DNA from: Rhodococcus sp. RD6.2
GTDB lineage: Bacteria > Actinomycetota > Actinomycetes > Mycobacteriales > Mycobacteriaceae
Assembly: GCF_001040705.1 (NCBI RefSeq)
Contig: NZ_CVQP01000001.1
Location: forward strand, 426,324 to 490,323
Length of the DNA: 64,000 nt
Direction: 5' to 3'
The notes under the pieces are model-generated. The model had not been told where the DNA came from, did no database searches, and was given only the letters and a program-made list of their open reading frames with translations. This document shows, one piece after another, positions 26,881 through 46,000 of this stretch. The position numbers and the translations under genes are program-made. The first letter of the stretch is position 1, and each line of letters opens with the position of its first letter.

Positions 26881-27653
26881 TGGCTGTGGAGGGTGTGACC
26901 GGGCGTTCCGTACTCGTGACCGGTGCCGCGGGCGGCATCGGTGCCGCCGTCGCGCGGCTGCTCGAGTCGGTGGGTGCCACCGTCGCGCGATGGGACCTCG
27001 CCGGTGAGGCGGACGCCGACCTGCATGCGGGCGAGGCGCTCGCCGTCGACGTCACCGACATCGACGCCGTCGTGGCCGCCTATGACGCCACCGAGGCGGC
27101 CGTCGGGCCGATCGCGATCCTCGTCCATGCCGCGGGCGTCCTGCGCACCGGCTCCGGAATGGACCTGGGCGACGATTGGGACGCCTGCATGGCCGTCAAC
27201 GCCACCGGAACCCGCAACGTCGCCGGTGAGGCGGCGCGGCGCCTCATCGCGGCCGTGAGGGCCGGCGCGCAGCCCGGGGTGATCGTGGGGGTGTCGTCGA
27301 ACGCGGCCGCGACCCCGCGGACGTCGATGGCCGCCTACGGCGCGTCGAAGGCGGCCGCGACGGCCTACCTGCGCAGCCTCGGGTTGGAACTCGCGCCGCA
27401 CGGCATCCGGTGCAACGTGGTGTCGCCTGGCTCCACGGACACCCCGATGCTGCGCGGAATGTGGTCGGGTGACGACGAGTCGCCGGCAGTGATCGCGGGT
27501 GACGCGGCATCGTTCCGGCTCGGCATCCCACTAGGCCGCATCGCCCGGCCGGAGGACATCGCGCAGACCGTGCTGTTCCTGTGCTCGGACGCCGCCCGCC
27601 ACGTCACGCTGCACGACCTCCGGGTCGACGGCGGAGCAACGCTCGACATGTGA
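26880..27653 (+). CDS. dhbA: 2,3-dihydro-2,3-dihydroxybenzoate dehydrogenase
   Basis: 257-aa short-chain dehydrogenase that oxidises 2,3-dihydro-DHB to 2,3-DHB with NAD+. The N-terminal Rossmann motif is TGAAGGIGAAVA (about residues 14-25); the catalytic pair is Tyr-Lys in AAYGASKAAA, with the Ser in VGVSSNAAATP. The C-terminal RVDGGATLDM matches EntA/DhbA. The ATG at 26880 lies at the edge of the iron box with TAGCCT 6 bp upstream and no ribosome site, suggesting a leaderless transcript; a GTG at 26886 is an alternative. dhbB follows after 48 bp in the same direction. Confidence 0.92.
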   Translation: MAVEGVTGRSVLVTGAAGGIGAAVARLLESVGATVARWDLAGEADADLHAGEALAVDVTDIDAVVAAYDATEAAVGPIAILVHAAGVLRTGSGMDLGDDWDACMAVNATGTRNVAGEAARRLIAAVRAGAQPGVIVGVSSNAAATPRTSMAAYGASKAAATAYLRSLGLELAPHGIRCNVVSPGSTDTPMLRGMWSGDDESPAVIAGDAASFRLGIPLGRIARPEDIAQTVLFLCSDAARHVTLHDLRVDGGATLDM

Positions 27654-27701
27654 ACCGCCACATCAGAACTCACGCACCCAACGACGACAAGGAGTCACCG
27701 G

Positions 27702-28382
27702 ATGGCCATCCCGCCCATCGCGCCGTACGACCTGCCGAGCCGCGACGAGGTACCCGCCGACCGTGTCGACTGGGCCTTGGACTCGTCTCGGTGCGCACTG
27801 TTGATCCACGACATGCAGAAGTACTTCATCGACGCGTACGAGCCGGGGACCGAGCCGATCACCTCGGTGATCGCGAACATCGCCGCCATCCGTGACGCCT
27901 GCACGCGGGCCGGGATTCCGGTCATCTACACGATGCAGCCGGGCGATCAGCACCCGTCGCGGCGCGGGATCCTCGCCGACTTCTGGGGTGTCGGCATGAC
28001 GACCGGCCGCGACACCGAGGTCGTTGAGGAACTCGCCCCGCGTGGATCGGACATCCAGGTCACCAAGTGGCGGTACTCGGCGTTCCAGCGCACCGATCTG
28101 CGTCAGCTGCTCGGGCACTTCGGCCGCGACCAGCTGATCGTCACGGGCGTCTACGCGCACATGGGCTGCATGCTCAGCGCGACCGAGGCGTTCATGAGCG
28201 ACGTCGCGCCGTTCCTGCTCGTGGACGCCACCGCGGACTTCACCCGAGACGAGCACCTGATGGCGTTGAACTACGTCGCCAAGCGTGCCGGTGTGGTGTC
28301 CACGACCGCAGACGTGGTCGCGGCGATCGACGCGACCACCACCGTGCCGGACCCGTCGGCGGAGGCGAACACAACGGCGTGA
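27702..28382 (+). CDS. dhbB: isochorismatase lacking an aryl carrier domain
   Basis: 226-aa isochorismatase converting isochorismate to 2,3-dihydro-DHB and pyruvate. Catalytic Asp is in [12 protein letters not shown] and Lys in [17 protein letters not shown] has the Gly that replaces the usual Cys nucleophile in siderophore isochorismatases. EntB and DhbB have about 285-310 aa because of a C-terminal carrier domain; here the protein ends in a short Ala/Thr tail right after the hydrolase, so no carrier is present. The missing function is supplied by the separate carrier gene at 57669. Confidence 0.93.
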   Translation: MAIPPIAPYDLPSRDEVPADRVDWALDSSRCALLIHDMQKYFIDAYEPGTEPITSVIANIAAIRDACTRAGIPVIYTMQPGDQHPSRRGILADFWGVGMTTGRDTEVVEELAPRGSDIQVTKWRYSAFQRTDLRQLLGHFGRDQLIVTGVYAHMGCMLSATEAFMSDVAPFLLVDATADFTRDEHLMALNYVAKRAGVVSTTADVVAAIDATTTVPDPSAEANTTA

Positions 28383-28400
28383 GTCTCCTGCCGTACGCGG

Positions 28401-29537
28401 TCAGGCGGTAACGCCCAGCGCGGCCATGATCGTCCCGAATTTCGTTGTGGTCTCGTCGAGTTCGGTCTCCGGATCGGACGCCGCGACGATGCCGCCGCCC
28501 GCGTGTGCGACGACGTGGAGTCCGTCTGCGGCGATCTGCGCGCCGCGAAGGGTGACCATCCACTCGCCGTCACCGGACGCGTCGGACCAGCCGACAGCGC
28601 CCGCGTAGAAGCCGCGGCTGCCCTCGAGTTCGAGGATCGTTCGCATCGCCTCGTCGGTCGGGGTTCCGCAGACGGCCGGCGTCGGGTGCACGGCGAGGGC
28701 GAGCTCCAGCGCGGTGACGGCGGGATCGCGCAGGGTCGCGCGCAGCGGAGTGCCCAGGTGCCACAGTTGCGGCGTCGTCGTGAGCACGGGTCCGTCGGGA
28801 ACGACGATGTCGGTGCACAGCGGTGCAAGCGATTGCGTGAGTGACTCGATGACGTAGGCGTGCTCGGTGAGGTCCTTCGTCGACGCGGCGAGCGCGCGCC
28901 CGAGGGCGGCGTCACGGTCGGGGTCGGGGTCGCGGGGTGCGGAGCCGGCGAGGGGATGGCAGGTGACGGTGGTGCCCTGTCGACGGATCAGCACCTCGGG
29001 GCTCGAGCCGACGAGTCGCACACCGCGGTGGTCGTCTCCGGCCGGGCCGAGGTCGACGGAGTAGCCGTTCCCGGACGGATCGGCGGCCACGAGGCGGTCC
29101 AGGATCGCGCGATGATCGAGTGGCTCGGCGGCGTCCAGTTCGAGCGCGCGAGCGAGAACGACCTTGCGCAGCGATGTTTCGCGCAGACGCGTAACGGTGT
29201 CGGCGACGCGGCGGGTGTGCTCGGCCGGTGAGGGCACGTGCCTGCGGACGGTGACGGTGGGCACGGCAGGGCGGGAGGGGACCGGCAGTGGCGTGGTGGT
29301 GACGTCGAGTCGCCCGGGGACGGTCAGTGCGGCCGGTTCGCGGACATCGAAGGGAAGTGCCCCGACGATCGGCGCGCCTGCTCGCAGTCGGGCGACGGCG
29401 TGCGCGGGATCGGTGATCGCGTGGGTGACACCGCGGGCGGTCACCGTGCCGTGGGGTCTGGACAGGATGAAGTGGGGCTCTGCGGGCCCGGAAGGCTCGT
29501 GCGGTGTGGCCGCGTTCGTGGCCGTGCCGGTTGTCAT
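28401..29537 (-). CDS. dhbC: isochorismate synthase
   Basis: 378-aa MST-family enzyme converting chorismate to isochorismate. The catalytic base Lys is in LRKVVLARALEL and the Mg2+/general acid region includes LVGSSPEVLI, PLAGSAPRD and HPTPAVCGTPTDEA, ending with GSRGFYAGAVGW. It reads towards dhbB, and its start lies 52 bp from the IdeR box at 29589, shared with the divergent panD gene. With dhbB, dhbA and dhbE it completes the route from chorismate to activated DHB. Confidence 0.92.
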   Translation of the reverse strand: MTTGTATNAATPHEPSGPAEPHFILSRPHGTVTARGVTHAITDPAHAVARLRAGAPIVGALPFDVREPAALTVPGRLDVTTTPLPVPSRPAVPTVTVRRHVPSPAEHTRRVADTVTRLRETSLRKVVLARALELDAAEPLDHRAILDRLVAADPSGNGYSVDLGPAGDDHRGVRLVGSSPEVLIRRQGTTVTCHPLAGSAPRDPDPDRDAALGRALAASTKDLTEHAYVIESLTQSLAPLCTDIVVPDGPVLTTTPQLWHLGTPLRATLRDPAVTALELALAVHPTPAVCGTPTDEAMRTILELEGSRGFYAGAVGWSDASGDGEWMVTLRGAQIAADGLHVVAHAGGGIVAASDPETELDETTTKFGTIMAALGVTA

Positions 29538-29588
29538 TCTGTGTCCTCGCCGGGGTGGTCCTGAGGGCCAACCCCTGTCGCACTCTAC

Positions 29589-29607
29589 TTCGCTTAGGCT
29601 AACCTAC
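29589..29607. promoter_or_regulatory. IdeR/DtxR iron box between dhbC and panD
   Basis: TTCGCTTAGGCTAACCTAC matches 16 of 19 positions of the IdeR consensus, with the central TTAGGCTAACCTA intact. It lies 6 bp before the panD start and 52 bp before the dhbC start, so both divergent genes should be repressed by iron. Confidence 0.88.
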
Positions 29608-29612
29608 TGACC

Positions 29613-30020
29613 GTGAATCGCATCATGCTCTCCGGGAAGATCCACCGTGCCACTGTCACGCAGGCCGACCTGCACTACGTCGGATCGGTGACCATCGACG
29701 AAGACCTGATGGACGCCGCGGATCTGCTCGAAGGCGAGCAGGTGCACATCGTCGACATCGACAACGGCGCCCGCCTCGAGACCTATGCCATCGCCGGGGC
29801 TCGGGGCACCGGAGTGATCGGAATCAACGGTGCCGCAGCGCATCTGATCTCTCCCGGTGATCTGGTGATCATCATGGCCTACCGGCATGTCGACACCCGT
29901 GAGGCCGCGGACTTCGTTCCGCGGGTGGTGCACGTCGATGCGAGCAACACGATCGTCGAGCTCGGGATCGACCCCGCCGAGCCGGTGCCCGGCGCAACGG
30001 ACCAGTTCGCCAGCCGCTGA
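29613..30020 (+). CDS. panD: aspartate 1-decarboxylase (beta-alanine producing)
   Basis: 135-aa pyruvoyl-type PanD that decarboxylates L-aspartate to beta-alanine. The self-cleavage site is the Gly-Ser in [15 protein letters not shown] (about residues 24-25), which generates the pyruvoyl group; [30 protein letters not shown] and VPRVVHVD are family motifs. Start is a GTG at 29613, 6 bp after an IdeR box, so expression should be iron-repressed, which is unusual for a pantothenate gene. No panB or panC is nearby. The location inside the siderophore locus, and a beta-alanine-like adenylation code in NRPS-1, suggest it feeds beta-alanine to the siderophore. Confidence 0.93.
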   Translation: MNRIMLSGKIHRATVTQADLHYVGSVTIDEDLMDAADLLEGEQVHIVDIDNGARLETYAIAGARGTGVIGINGAAAHLISPGDLVIIMAYRHVDTREAADFVPRVVHVDASNTIVELGIDPAEPVPGATDQFASR

Positions 30021-30024
30021 CCGT

Positions 30025-30052
30025 GATGGCCACCCGTCACCGGGTGGCCGTC
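30025..30052. terminator. hairpin between convergent panD and siderophore-interacting protein genes
   Basis: GGCCACCCG pairs with CGGGTGGCC (9 bp) around TCAC, in the 30-bp convergent gap. It lacks a T-run but is the only structure available to separate the two transcripts. Confidence 0.5.
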
Positions 30053-30923
30053 AGTGGTGCTCGCGACGGCGGTGCTCCATCGACTCCACCGCCTGATCGC
30101 GCAGGGCGCGGACGCGTCCAAGGGCGCCGGTGACCGGGACCCGCCAGTAGCCGGACGCGTCGAGTTGGGCCTTCGGGATGCCTCGTTCCTTGGCCACCGC
30201 GCGCAGTTCCCGCACGATCGCGGCCTCGCCCGCGATCCACATCCACCCGTCTCCTGCCTGCGGGACGACACGACGCACCGCGTCCGCGAGGGCCTGGGCG
30301 TCGGACACCCCGGCCTGCCGATGCACCCACGTCACCCCGGCCAGATCGGACTGTTCCTCGGCGGGTCCGTCGACCAGGACGACCGCGTGCAGCGTCGCTG
30401 GGTCGTCGTGGGTCTCGACGTATCGGCCGATGGCGGGCAATGCCGTCTCGTCGCCTGCGAGCAGCCACCATTCCGCCCCGACCGGGGGAATGGTCGACAC
30501 CTTCGGTCCGGCCAGGTGCAGGACGTCGCCCGGCTTCGCGTCACGCGCCCAGTTCCCCCCGACGCCGTGGCCGTGTACGACGAAGTCCAGATCGAGTTCG
30601 CCGGTGACGGCATCGAATCGGCGCACCGTGTACGCGCGGGCGACGGGTGCGGGCTTGCGCGGCCAGTGCAGGTGGCCGTCGTGCTGCTCGGGCAGGACCG
30701 GCTCGGTTTCGCCCTCCTCGGGCAGGAACACCTTCACGTAGTCGTCGGCGCCCTCGGTTCGGAACGGGGTGACGTCGAATTCTCCGGTGCGGAATGCGCC
30801 GAGCTGGTCGCCACCGACGGTGATCCGGCGCATCCGCGGGGTTACCTCGGTGGTGCGGATGACCCGGAGCTCACGCAGGACGATGGGGAGGTCGAGCCGC
30901 TGGGACGGCGTGGTCACCGGCAT
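30051..30923 (-). CDS. siderophore-interacting protein, FAD-dependent ferric-siderophore reductase
   Basis: 290-aa cytoplasmic flavoprotein of the ViuB/SIP family, which reduces ferric siderophores to release iron. The FAD-binding motif ARAYTVRRFD (about residues 94-103) and PGDVLHLAGP are followed by an NAD(P)H-binding region (WWLLAGDETALPAIGRYVE and WMWIAGEAAIVRELR). The C-terminal ASGYWRVPVTG is typical. Oriented away from an IdeR-like box at 30944, consistent with iron repression. Its job would be intracellular iron release from the siderophore made by this locus. Confidence 0.92.
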   Translation of the reverse strand: MPVTTPSQRLDLPIVLRELRVIRTTEVTPRMRRITVGGDQLGAFRTGEFDVTPFRTEGADDYVKVFLPEEGETEPVLPEQHDGHLHWPRKPAPVARAYTVRRFDAVTGELDLDFVVHGHGVGGNWARDAKPGDVLHLAGPKVSTIPPVGAEWWLLAGDETALPAIGRYVETHDDPATLHAVVLVDGPAEEQSDLAGVTWVHRQAGVSDAQALADAVRRVVPQAGDGWMWIAGEAAIVRELRAVAKERGIPKAQLDASGYWRVPVTGALGRVRALRDQAVESMEHRRREHH

Positions 30924-30943
30924 ACGCTTGGTCCTTTCCAGAA

Positions 30944-30962
30944 CTGGGATAGGTCATCCTAA
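30944..30962 (-). promoter_or_regulatory. degenerate IdeR/DtxR box upstream of siderophore-interacting protein
   Basis: CTGGGATAGGTCATCCTAA matches 13 of 19 consensus positions, keeping TAGG and CCTAA, 21 bp before the start at 30923 (minus strand). It is weaker than the other four boxes. Confidence 0.5.
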
Positions 30963-31126
30963 CTTCACGGGTGTCGTCCGTCCTGTGCCGGGGCACCGCA
31001 GGATGCACGGTCGGCGGGTGGTGGCGGGACTCCGGCTCCGCCGATCGGCACACCCCACATCGGGTGCCGGAGAAACTAGGGTCGACTCCCGAAAGCGTCA
31101 CCACCTCAACGGAAGGTCTCGACCGA

Positions 31127-32251
31127 ATGCGCCGTGTCAGTGGATTGTTCGCGGGAATCGCCGCAGTCGCCCTCGTTGCCGCCTCGGGCGGCGGGGCGGC
31201 TCATGCGCAGCCCGGGAACGTCGGTGACGCGGGCATCGTCGTCGCGAGCAATGCTGCGGACGCCTTCCTCCATGTCGAGGGGGCATCCGACAACCTCACC
31301 TTCACGTACCGAACCGCGGGAGCGGACGGACTGTCCACTGGGCAGGTGCTGGTGCCGGAGGGGGTCGCGCCCGAGGGAGGGTGGCCGATCGTGGCGTGGG
31401 CGCACGGCACCGTCGGTATGGCCGATCAGGACGCGCCCACCCGGTCCGGAGTGGTGTACCCCCTGTACCGCTCGCTGTTCGAGGACTGGCTGCGTCGCGG
31501 ATTGATGGTCGTCGCGACCGACTACGCGGGACTCGGCACGCCGGGTCCGCATCCGTACCTGAACGCCGACATCGTCGCGAACAACATCGTCGACTCGGTC
31601 CGCGCTGCCCGGGAACTCTTCCCGAGCGCGTCGCGGCGCTGGGCGGTGGCCGGCCAGTCGCAGGGTGGTCACGCGGCGCTCGCGACGACCGTACGAGCGG
31701 AGGTGCTCGCGCCGGACCTGGACTTCCGGGGCACGTTCGCCAGCGGGGCACCGACGAATCTCGACCGGCTCGTCGGTCTCGCCGGTCCGGACTTTCCCGA
31801 TGTGAAGCTGGACGGTGTCACGCTCTATCTGACGTACATCGCGGCGGGACTGCGCCAGGCCAGGCCCGACCTCGACGTCGACAGCTATCTCACCCCACGC
31901 GGCCGCGAACTCGTCGACGCCGCCGACGGCACGCCGCTCGCGCAGTTCAAGCCCCGCGCGAACCAGACCCCCGTCGGTGACCTGTTCTCCCGGCCGCTGG
32001 CGGGAACGCCCTTACCGCAGGCGGTCACCGAGTACTTGGGTGTTCCGACAACGGGATTCGACAAGCCGTTGATGATGGTTCAGGGCACGCAGGACCGGGT
32101 GGTGCCACCGCCGCTGGCCCTGTGGTTCGCCGCCGAGCTCGCGCTCTCGGGCGAGCAGTTGACCCTCCGGCTCCCGGGCGCCGGTCATGTCGACGGTCTC
32201 GCGCAGTCGGCGCCCGAGGTCGGGGACTTCCTCGATCGCATCCTCCACTGA
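31127..32251 (+). CDS. secreted lipase/esterase (alpha/beta hydrolase)
   Basis: 374-aa protein from the ATG at 31127 with a signal peptide (RRVSGLFAGIAAVALVAAS, cleavage after AHA at about residue 27). The catalytic Ser is in VAGQSQGGHAAL (GxSxG, about residues 180-191). GTQDRVV near the C-terminus holds the likely Asp and AGHVDG the His. The oxyanion motif AWAHGTVG and the length match secretory triacylglycerol lipases of mycolic-acid actinobacteria. It lies between the siderophore reductase and NRPS-1 but reads alone, with no iron box of its own in the 203 bp before it; a role in siderophore processing is only a possibility. Confidence 0.82.
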   Translation: MRRVSGLFAGIAAVALVAASGGGAAHAQPGNVGDAGIVVASNAADAFLHVEGASDNLTFTYRTAGADGLSTGQVLVPEGVAPEGGWPIVAWAHGTVGMADQDAPTRSGVVYPLYRSLFEDWLRRGLMVVATDYAGLGTPGPHPYLNADIVANNIVDSVRAARELFPSASRRWAVAGQSQGGHAALATTVRAEVLAPDLDFRGTFASGAPTNLDRLVGLAGPDFPDVKLDGVTLYLTYIAAGLRQARPDLDVDSYLTPRGRELVDAADGTPLAQFKPRANQTPVGDLFSRPLAGTPLPQAVTEYLGVPTTGFDKPLMMVQGTQDRVVPPPLALWFAAELALSGEQLTLRLPGAGHVDGLAQSAPEVGDFLDRILH

Positions 32252-32293
32252 GCCGGGGGCGGGTACCAGCGACCGGCACGCCTCAACGCCTCT

Positions 32294-32312
32294 ATAGAAT
32301 AGGCTAACCTAA
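32294..32312 (+). promoter_or_regulatory. IdeR/DtxR iron box upstream of NRPS-1
   Basis: ATAGAATAGGCTAACCTAA, 16 of 19 matches to the IdeR consensus with an intact right half (TAGGCTAACCTAA), 62 bp before the preferred NRPS-1 start. TATAGAAT within it may be a -10 element, implying direct repression. Confidence 0.88.
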
Positions 32313-32373
32313 CTATTTTGGCCTGCCGTGTGTGCGGACAGGCGGGCGCGTCGAGTGTGATGAGGAGTCGTCG

Positions 32374-42945
<10,572 letters not shown>

Positions 42946-42954
<9 letters not shown>

Positions 42955-42964
42955 GCTAACCAGA
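42946..42964 (+). promoter_or_regulatory. IdeR/DtxR iron box between the two NRPS genes
   Basis: TTTGGTTAGGCTAACCAGA, 16 of 19 matches. The NRPS-1 stop codon (TAG, 42952-42954) lies inside the box. NRPS-2 starts 50 bp downstream, so it has its own iron-regulated promoter rather than depending on NRPS-1 readthrough. Confidence 0.85.
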
Positions 42965-43013
42965 ACTAGCCGGTCGTGACGCCCGGCGCGGCCGAGACGT
43001 GGAGTGAAACACA

Positions 43014-46000
43014 GTGCAGTTGGCGTTCCCGGTGACGGCTGCTCAGCGCAGCATCTACTTCGGTCACCAGCTCGATCCGGTCGGTCACCTGTACAACACC
43101 GGCATGTACACCGAGACCGTCGGCGACGTGGACGTCGACCGGATGGTGGCGGCGTGCAGGGCGGTGCTCGACCAGGCCGAGACCCTGCACGTCAACGTCG
43201 ACGTCGACGCGTCGGGCGAACTCGTGCAGACCCTCCGCGGGGATCGCGACTACGAGATCCCCGTCCTCGACTTCCGTGGCGAACCCGACCCCGAGGCCGC
43301 GTCACTGGAGTGGATGCGCGAGAAGATGCGCGCCCGCGTCGACCTCGCCACCGACCTGCTGTTCACGTTCGCGGTGCACCTCGTCGGCGCCGAGAAGGTG
43401 CGCCTCTACCAGCAGTATCACCACATCGTGAACGACGGCTACGGCTTCTCACTGGTCCTGACGAAAGCGATGCGCGCCTACGCGGACGGCAACGCTCCCG
43501 ACATGTCGGCCGAATGGTCACTCGCCCGATTCGTCGCCGCCGACATCGAGTACACCGGTGGCGAGCAGATCGCGGCCGACCGCGACCACTGGCTCACCGA
43601 ACTCGCCGACCTGCCTGCCGTCCCGAGGTTGATCCCCGTCGATCACCCACCCGCTCCCGGCGTCACCCACACCACCGTCACGCTCGACGCGGATCAGCGG
43701 GGCCGCCTGGAGGCGTACGGCAAGGAGAACGGACTGCGGCTGCCGATCCTCATGATCGGCCTGCTCGGCAGCTACATCGCGCGCGCCACCGCGACCACCG
43801 ACCTCGTTTTCGCCCTGCCGACCACCGCCCGCGGAACCCGCGAACTGCGGATGGTGCCGGGCATGGTCGCAAGCGTGCTGCCGATGCGCTTCGACGTCGG
43901 CGCGGACGCCCGCATCGCCGACGTGGCAGGCGCCGCCGACAGGAAGATGTGGACGCTGCTCAAGCACGGCCGGTTCCGGGGCGAGGCGATCGGCCAGGAA
44001 CTCACCGCCCGTGACCCGAACTGGCGGCCACCCGCGATCGGCATCAACATCATGCCCTCGTCCGCGTCCCGCGTGCTGATCGGCCGCGAGTCGGATGCGC
44101 ACATGCTCGCGTCGGGACCGGTCGGCGAACTCGAGTTCATCGTGCTGCTCCACAAGACCGGGCAGCCGATCGAGATCGGGCTGCGCAGCCACCCCGACAA
44201 CGCGGACCGCTGCGCCGAGATCGCCGACGACCTCGCCGACTTCGTCGACGCGTTCCTCGCCGACACGGACGAGACGGTGTGGTCCCTGCCCGCCACGGCG
44301 CCGACCGTGGTGGATCCGCATCGGATCCACGACGAGGACGGTAGCGGACCGCTCGCGGTCCCGCCCGCGCTCGCCGCGCGCCGCGACGCGCAACTGCCCG
44401 TCGACGCCACCCTCCGCAGCCTGCGAGTTCCCGCTCCCGACGGTCTGACACGAGCTCACCTCGTCGACGCCGTCGACGCCGTCGTCACCCACCACCACGC
44501 CCTCCGGGCCACGCTGACCGCGCCCGCCCCGATCCTGTGGCTCCTCGCCGTCCCCGACACCGTCGACGCGTCCTCGCTGGTGCACGTCCAGGCCGTCGAA
44601 TCCGGTGCGGACGTCGCGGAACTCGCCGCGCTGGACGGGGTGTCGCCCGACCCCGCGACGGGGCGTGTGCTCAGCGTGGTGTGGGCCACCGGGGGAGCCG
44701 GGGAACTGATCCTGCTCGCCCCCGCAGGCCTCGTCGACGAGCGGTCCTGGCAGGTCGTCGCCGAGGACTTCACAACCGCACTGCGCGCGGTGAGTCGTGG
44801 CCGTGACGTGTCGCTGCCCGCCGTGCCCGTCTCCCTCAAGGCGCACGCCCAGCAGTTCACCGCCGAAGCCGCGCAGCCCGCCCGCCTCGCCGAGCTGGTG
44901 ACGTGGATGTCGGTGCTCGCACCCGGCGCCGAACTCGCCACCCCCGGTGTCGGTGTGGACCCGGTGGGCCCTGCCGCCGCCATCGAGGTGACGCTGTCGC
45001 CGAGCGAGTACGCCGCCACGACCGCCGCCGTTCCTGCGCTCGTCAAGGGCGAGCTCGGTGACGTGTGGGCCGCAGCGACGGCGCTCGCCGTCGCGCGCTG
45101 GCGCGAGAACGACGCCACCGCAGCCGAACTCGTCGTCGATTTGTGGCGAGACGGCCGCGCCGGGTGGGACGGATCGGACGGAGGTGTGCTCGATCGCACC
45201 GTCGGCCCGCTGGACTGGTCGGCACCCGCCCGGCTGCTCCTCGGCACCGACCCGCTATCCGTGCTGCGTTCCGCGAAGGAACGAATCCGATCCGCGGGCG
45301 GAATCGGGTTCCCGATGCTGCGGTACGCGAACGTGCAGGCAGGACCCGCGCTCGCCGGGCTTCCGGCTCCGCAGGTGTCGGTCCGAGCCGGCGGCGACCG
45401 CATCGGGAGTCGCGCCCTCGACGTGTGTGTCCGACCCGACGGACACGGCGGCGCGACGGTGCGCTTCGAGTCCGATCACGGGCTGGGGGACGAGGGTCTG
45501 GGCGCGATCGCGGCGCTGTGGCAGCGGGCGCTTGCCGACCTGGTGGAACTCACGGGCGCCGCGTCCGGGTCGGCGCGGCTGACGCCGTCCGACCTCCGGC
45601 ACATCGACCTGACCCAGGACGAGATCGACCGCGTCGAAGCCGTCGCTCCGGTGGTGGTCGAGGACATCTGGCCGCTCTCCCCGCTCCAGCGTGGGCTGTT
45701 CTTCCAGTCCGTGTTCGACGACTCCCGTGACATCTACACCGCCCAGTTCTCCCTCGACTTCGGGCACCGCGTCGACATCGTGCGGCTGCGCACCGCGGCC
45801 GCCGCCCTGCTGGACGAGAACCCCACGGTGCGAGCCGGTTTCACCAACGACGGGCTGGCCGATCCGGTGCAGTTCATCGGCAGCGGACTCGAGGTCCCGT
45901 TCCTGGAAATCGACCTGTCCGAGCTCCCCGAGGGTGATCAGGAGGCCCGCGCCCAGGAAGTGATGGCGGCCGATCGCGCCAAGCCGTTCGACCTCACGTC

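Noticed and set aside
29613..30020. panD as an ordinary pantothenate-pathway gene placed here by chance
   Set aside because: The IdeR box 6 bp upstream, the surrounding siderophore genes, the lack of panB/panC and the matching NRPS code make a housekeeping role the less likely reading, though it is not excluded.
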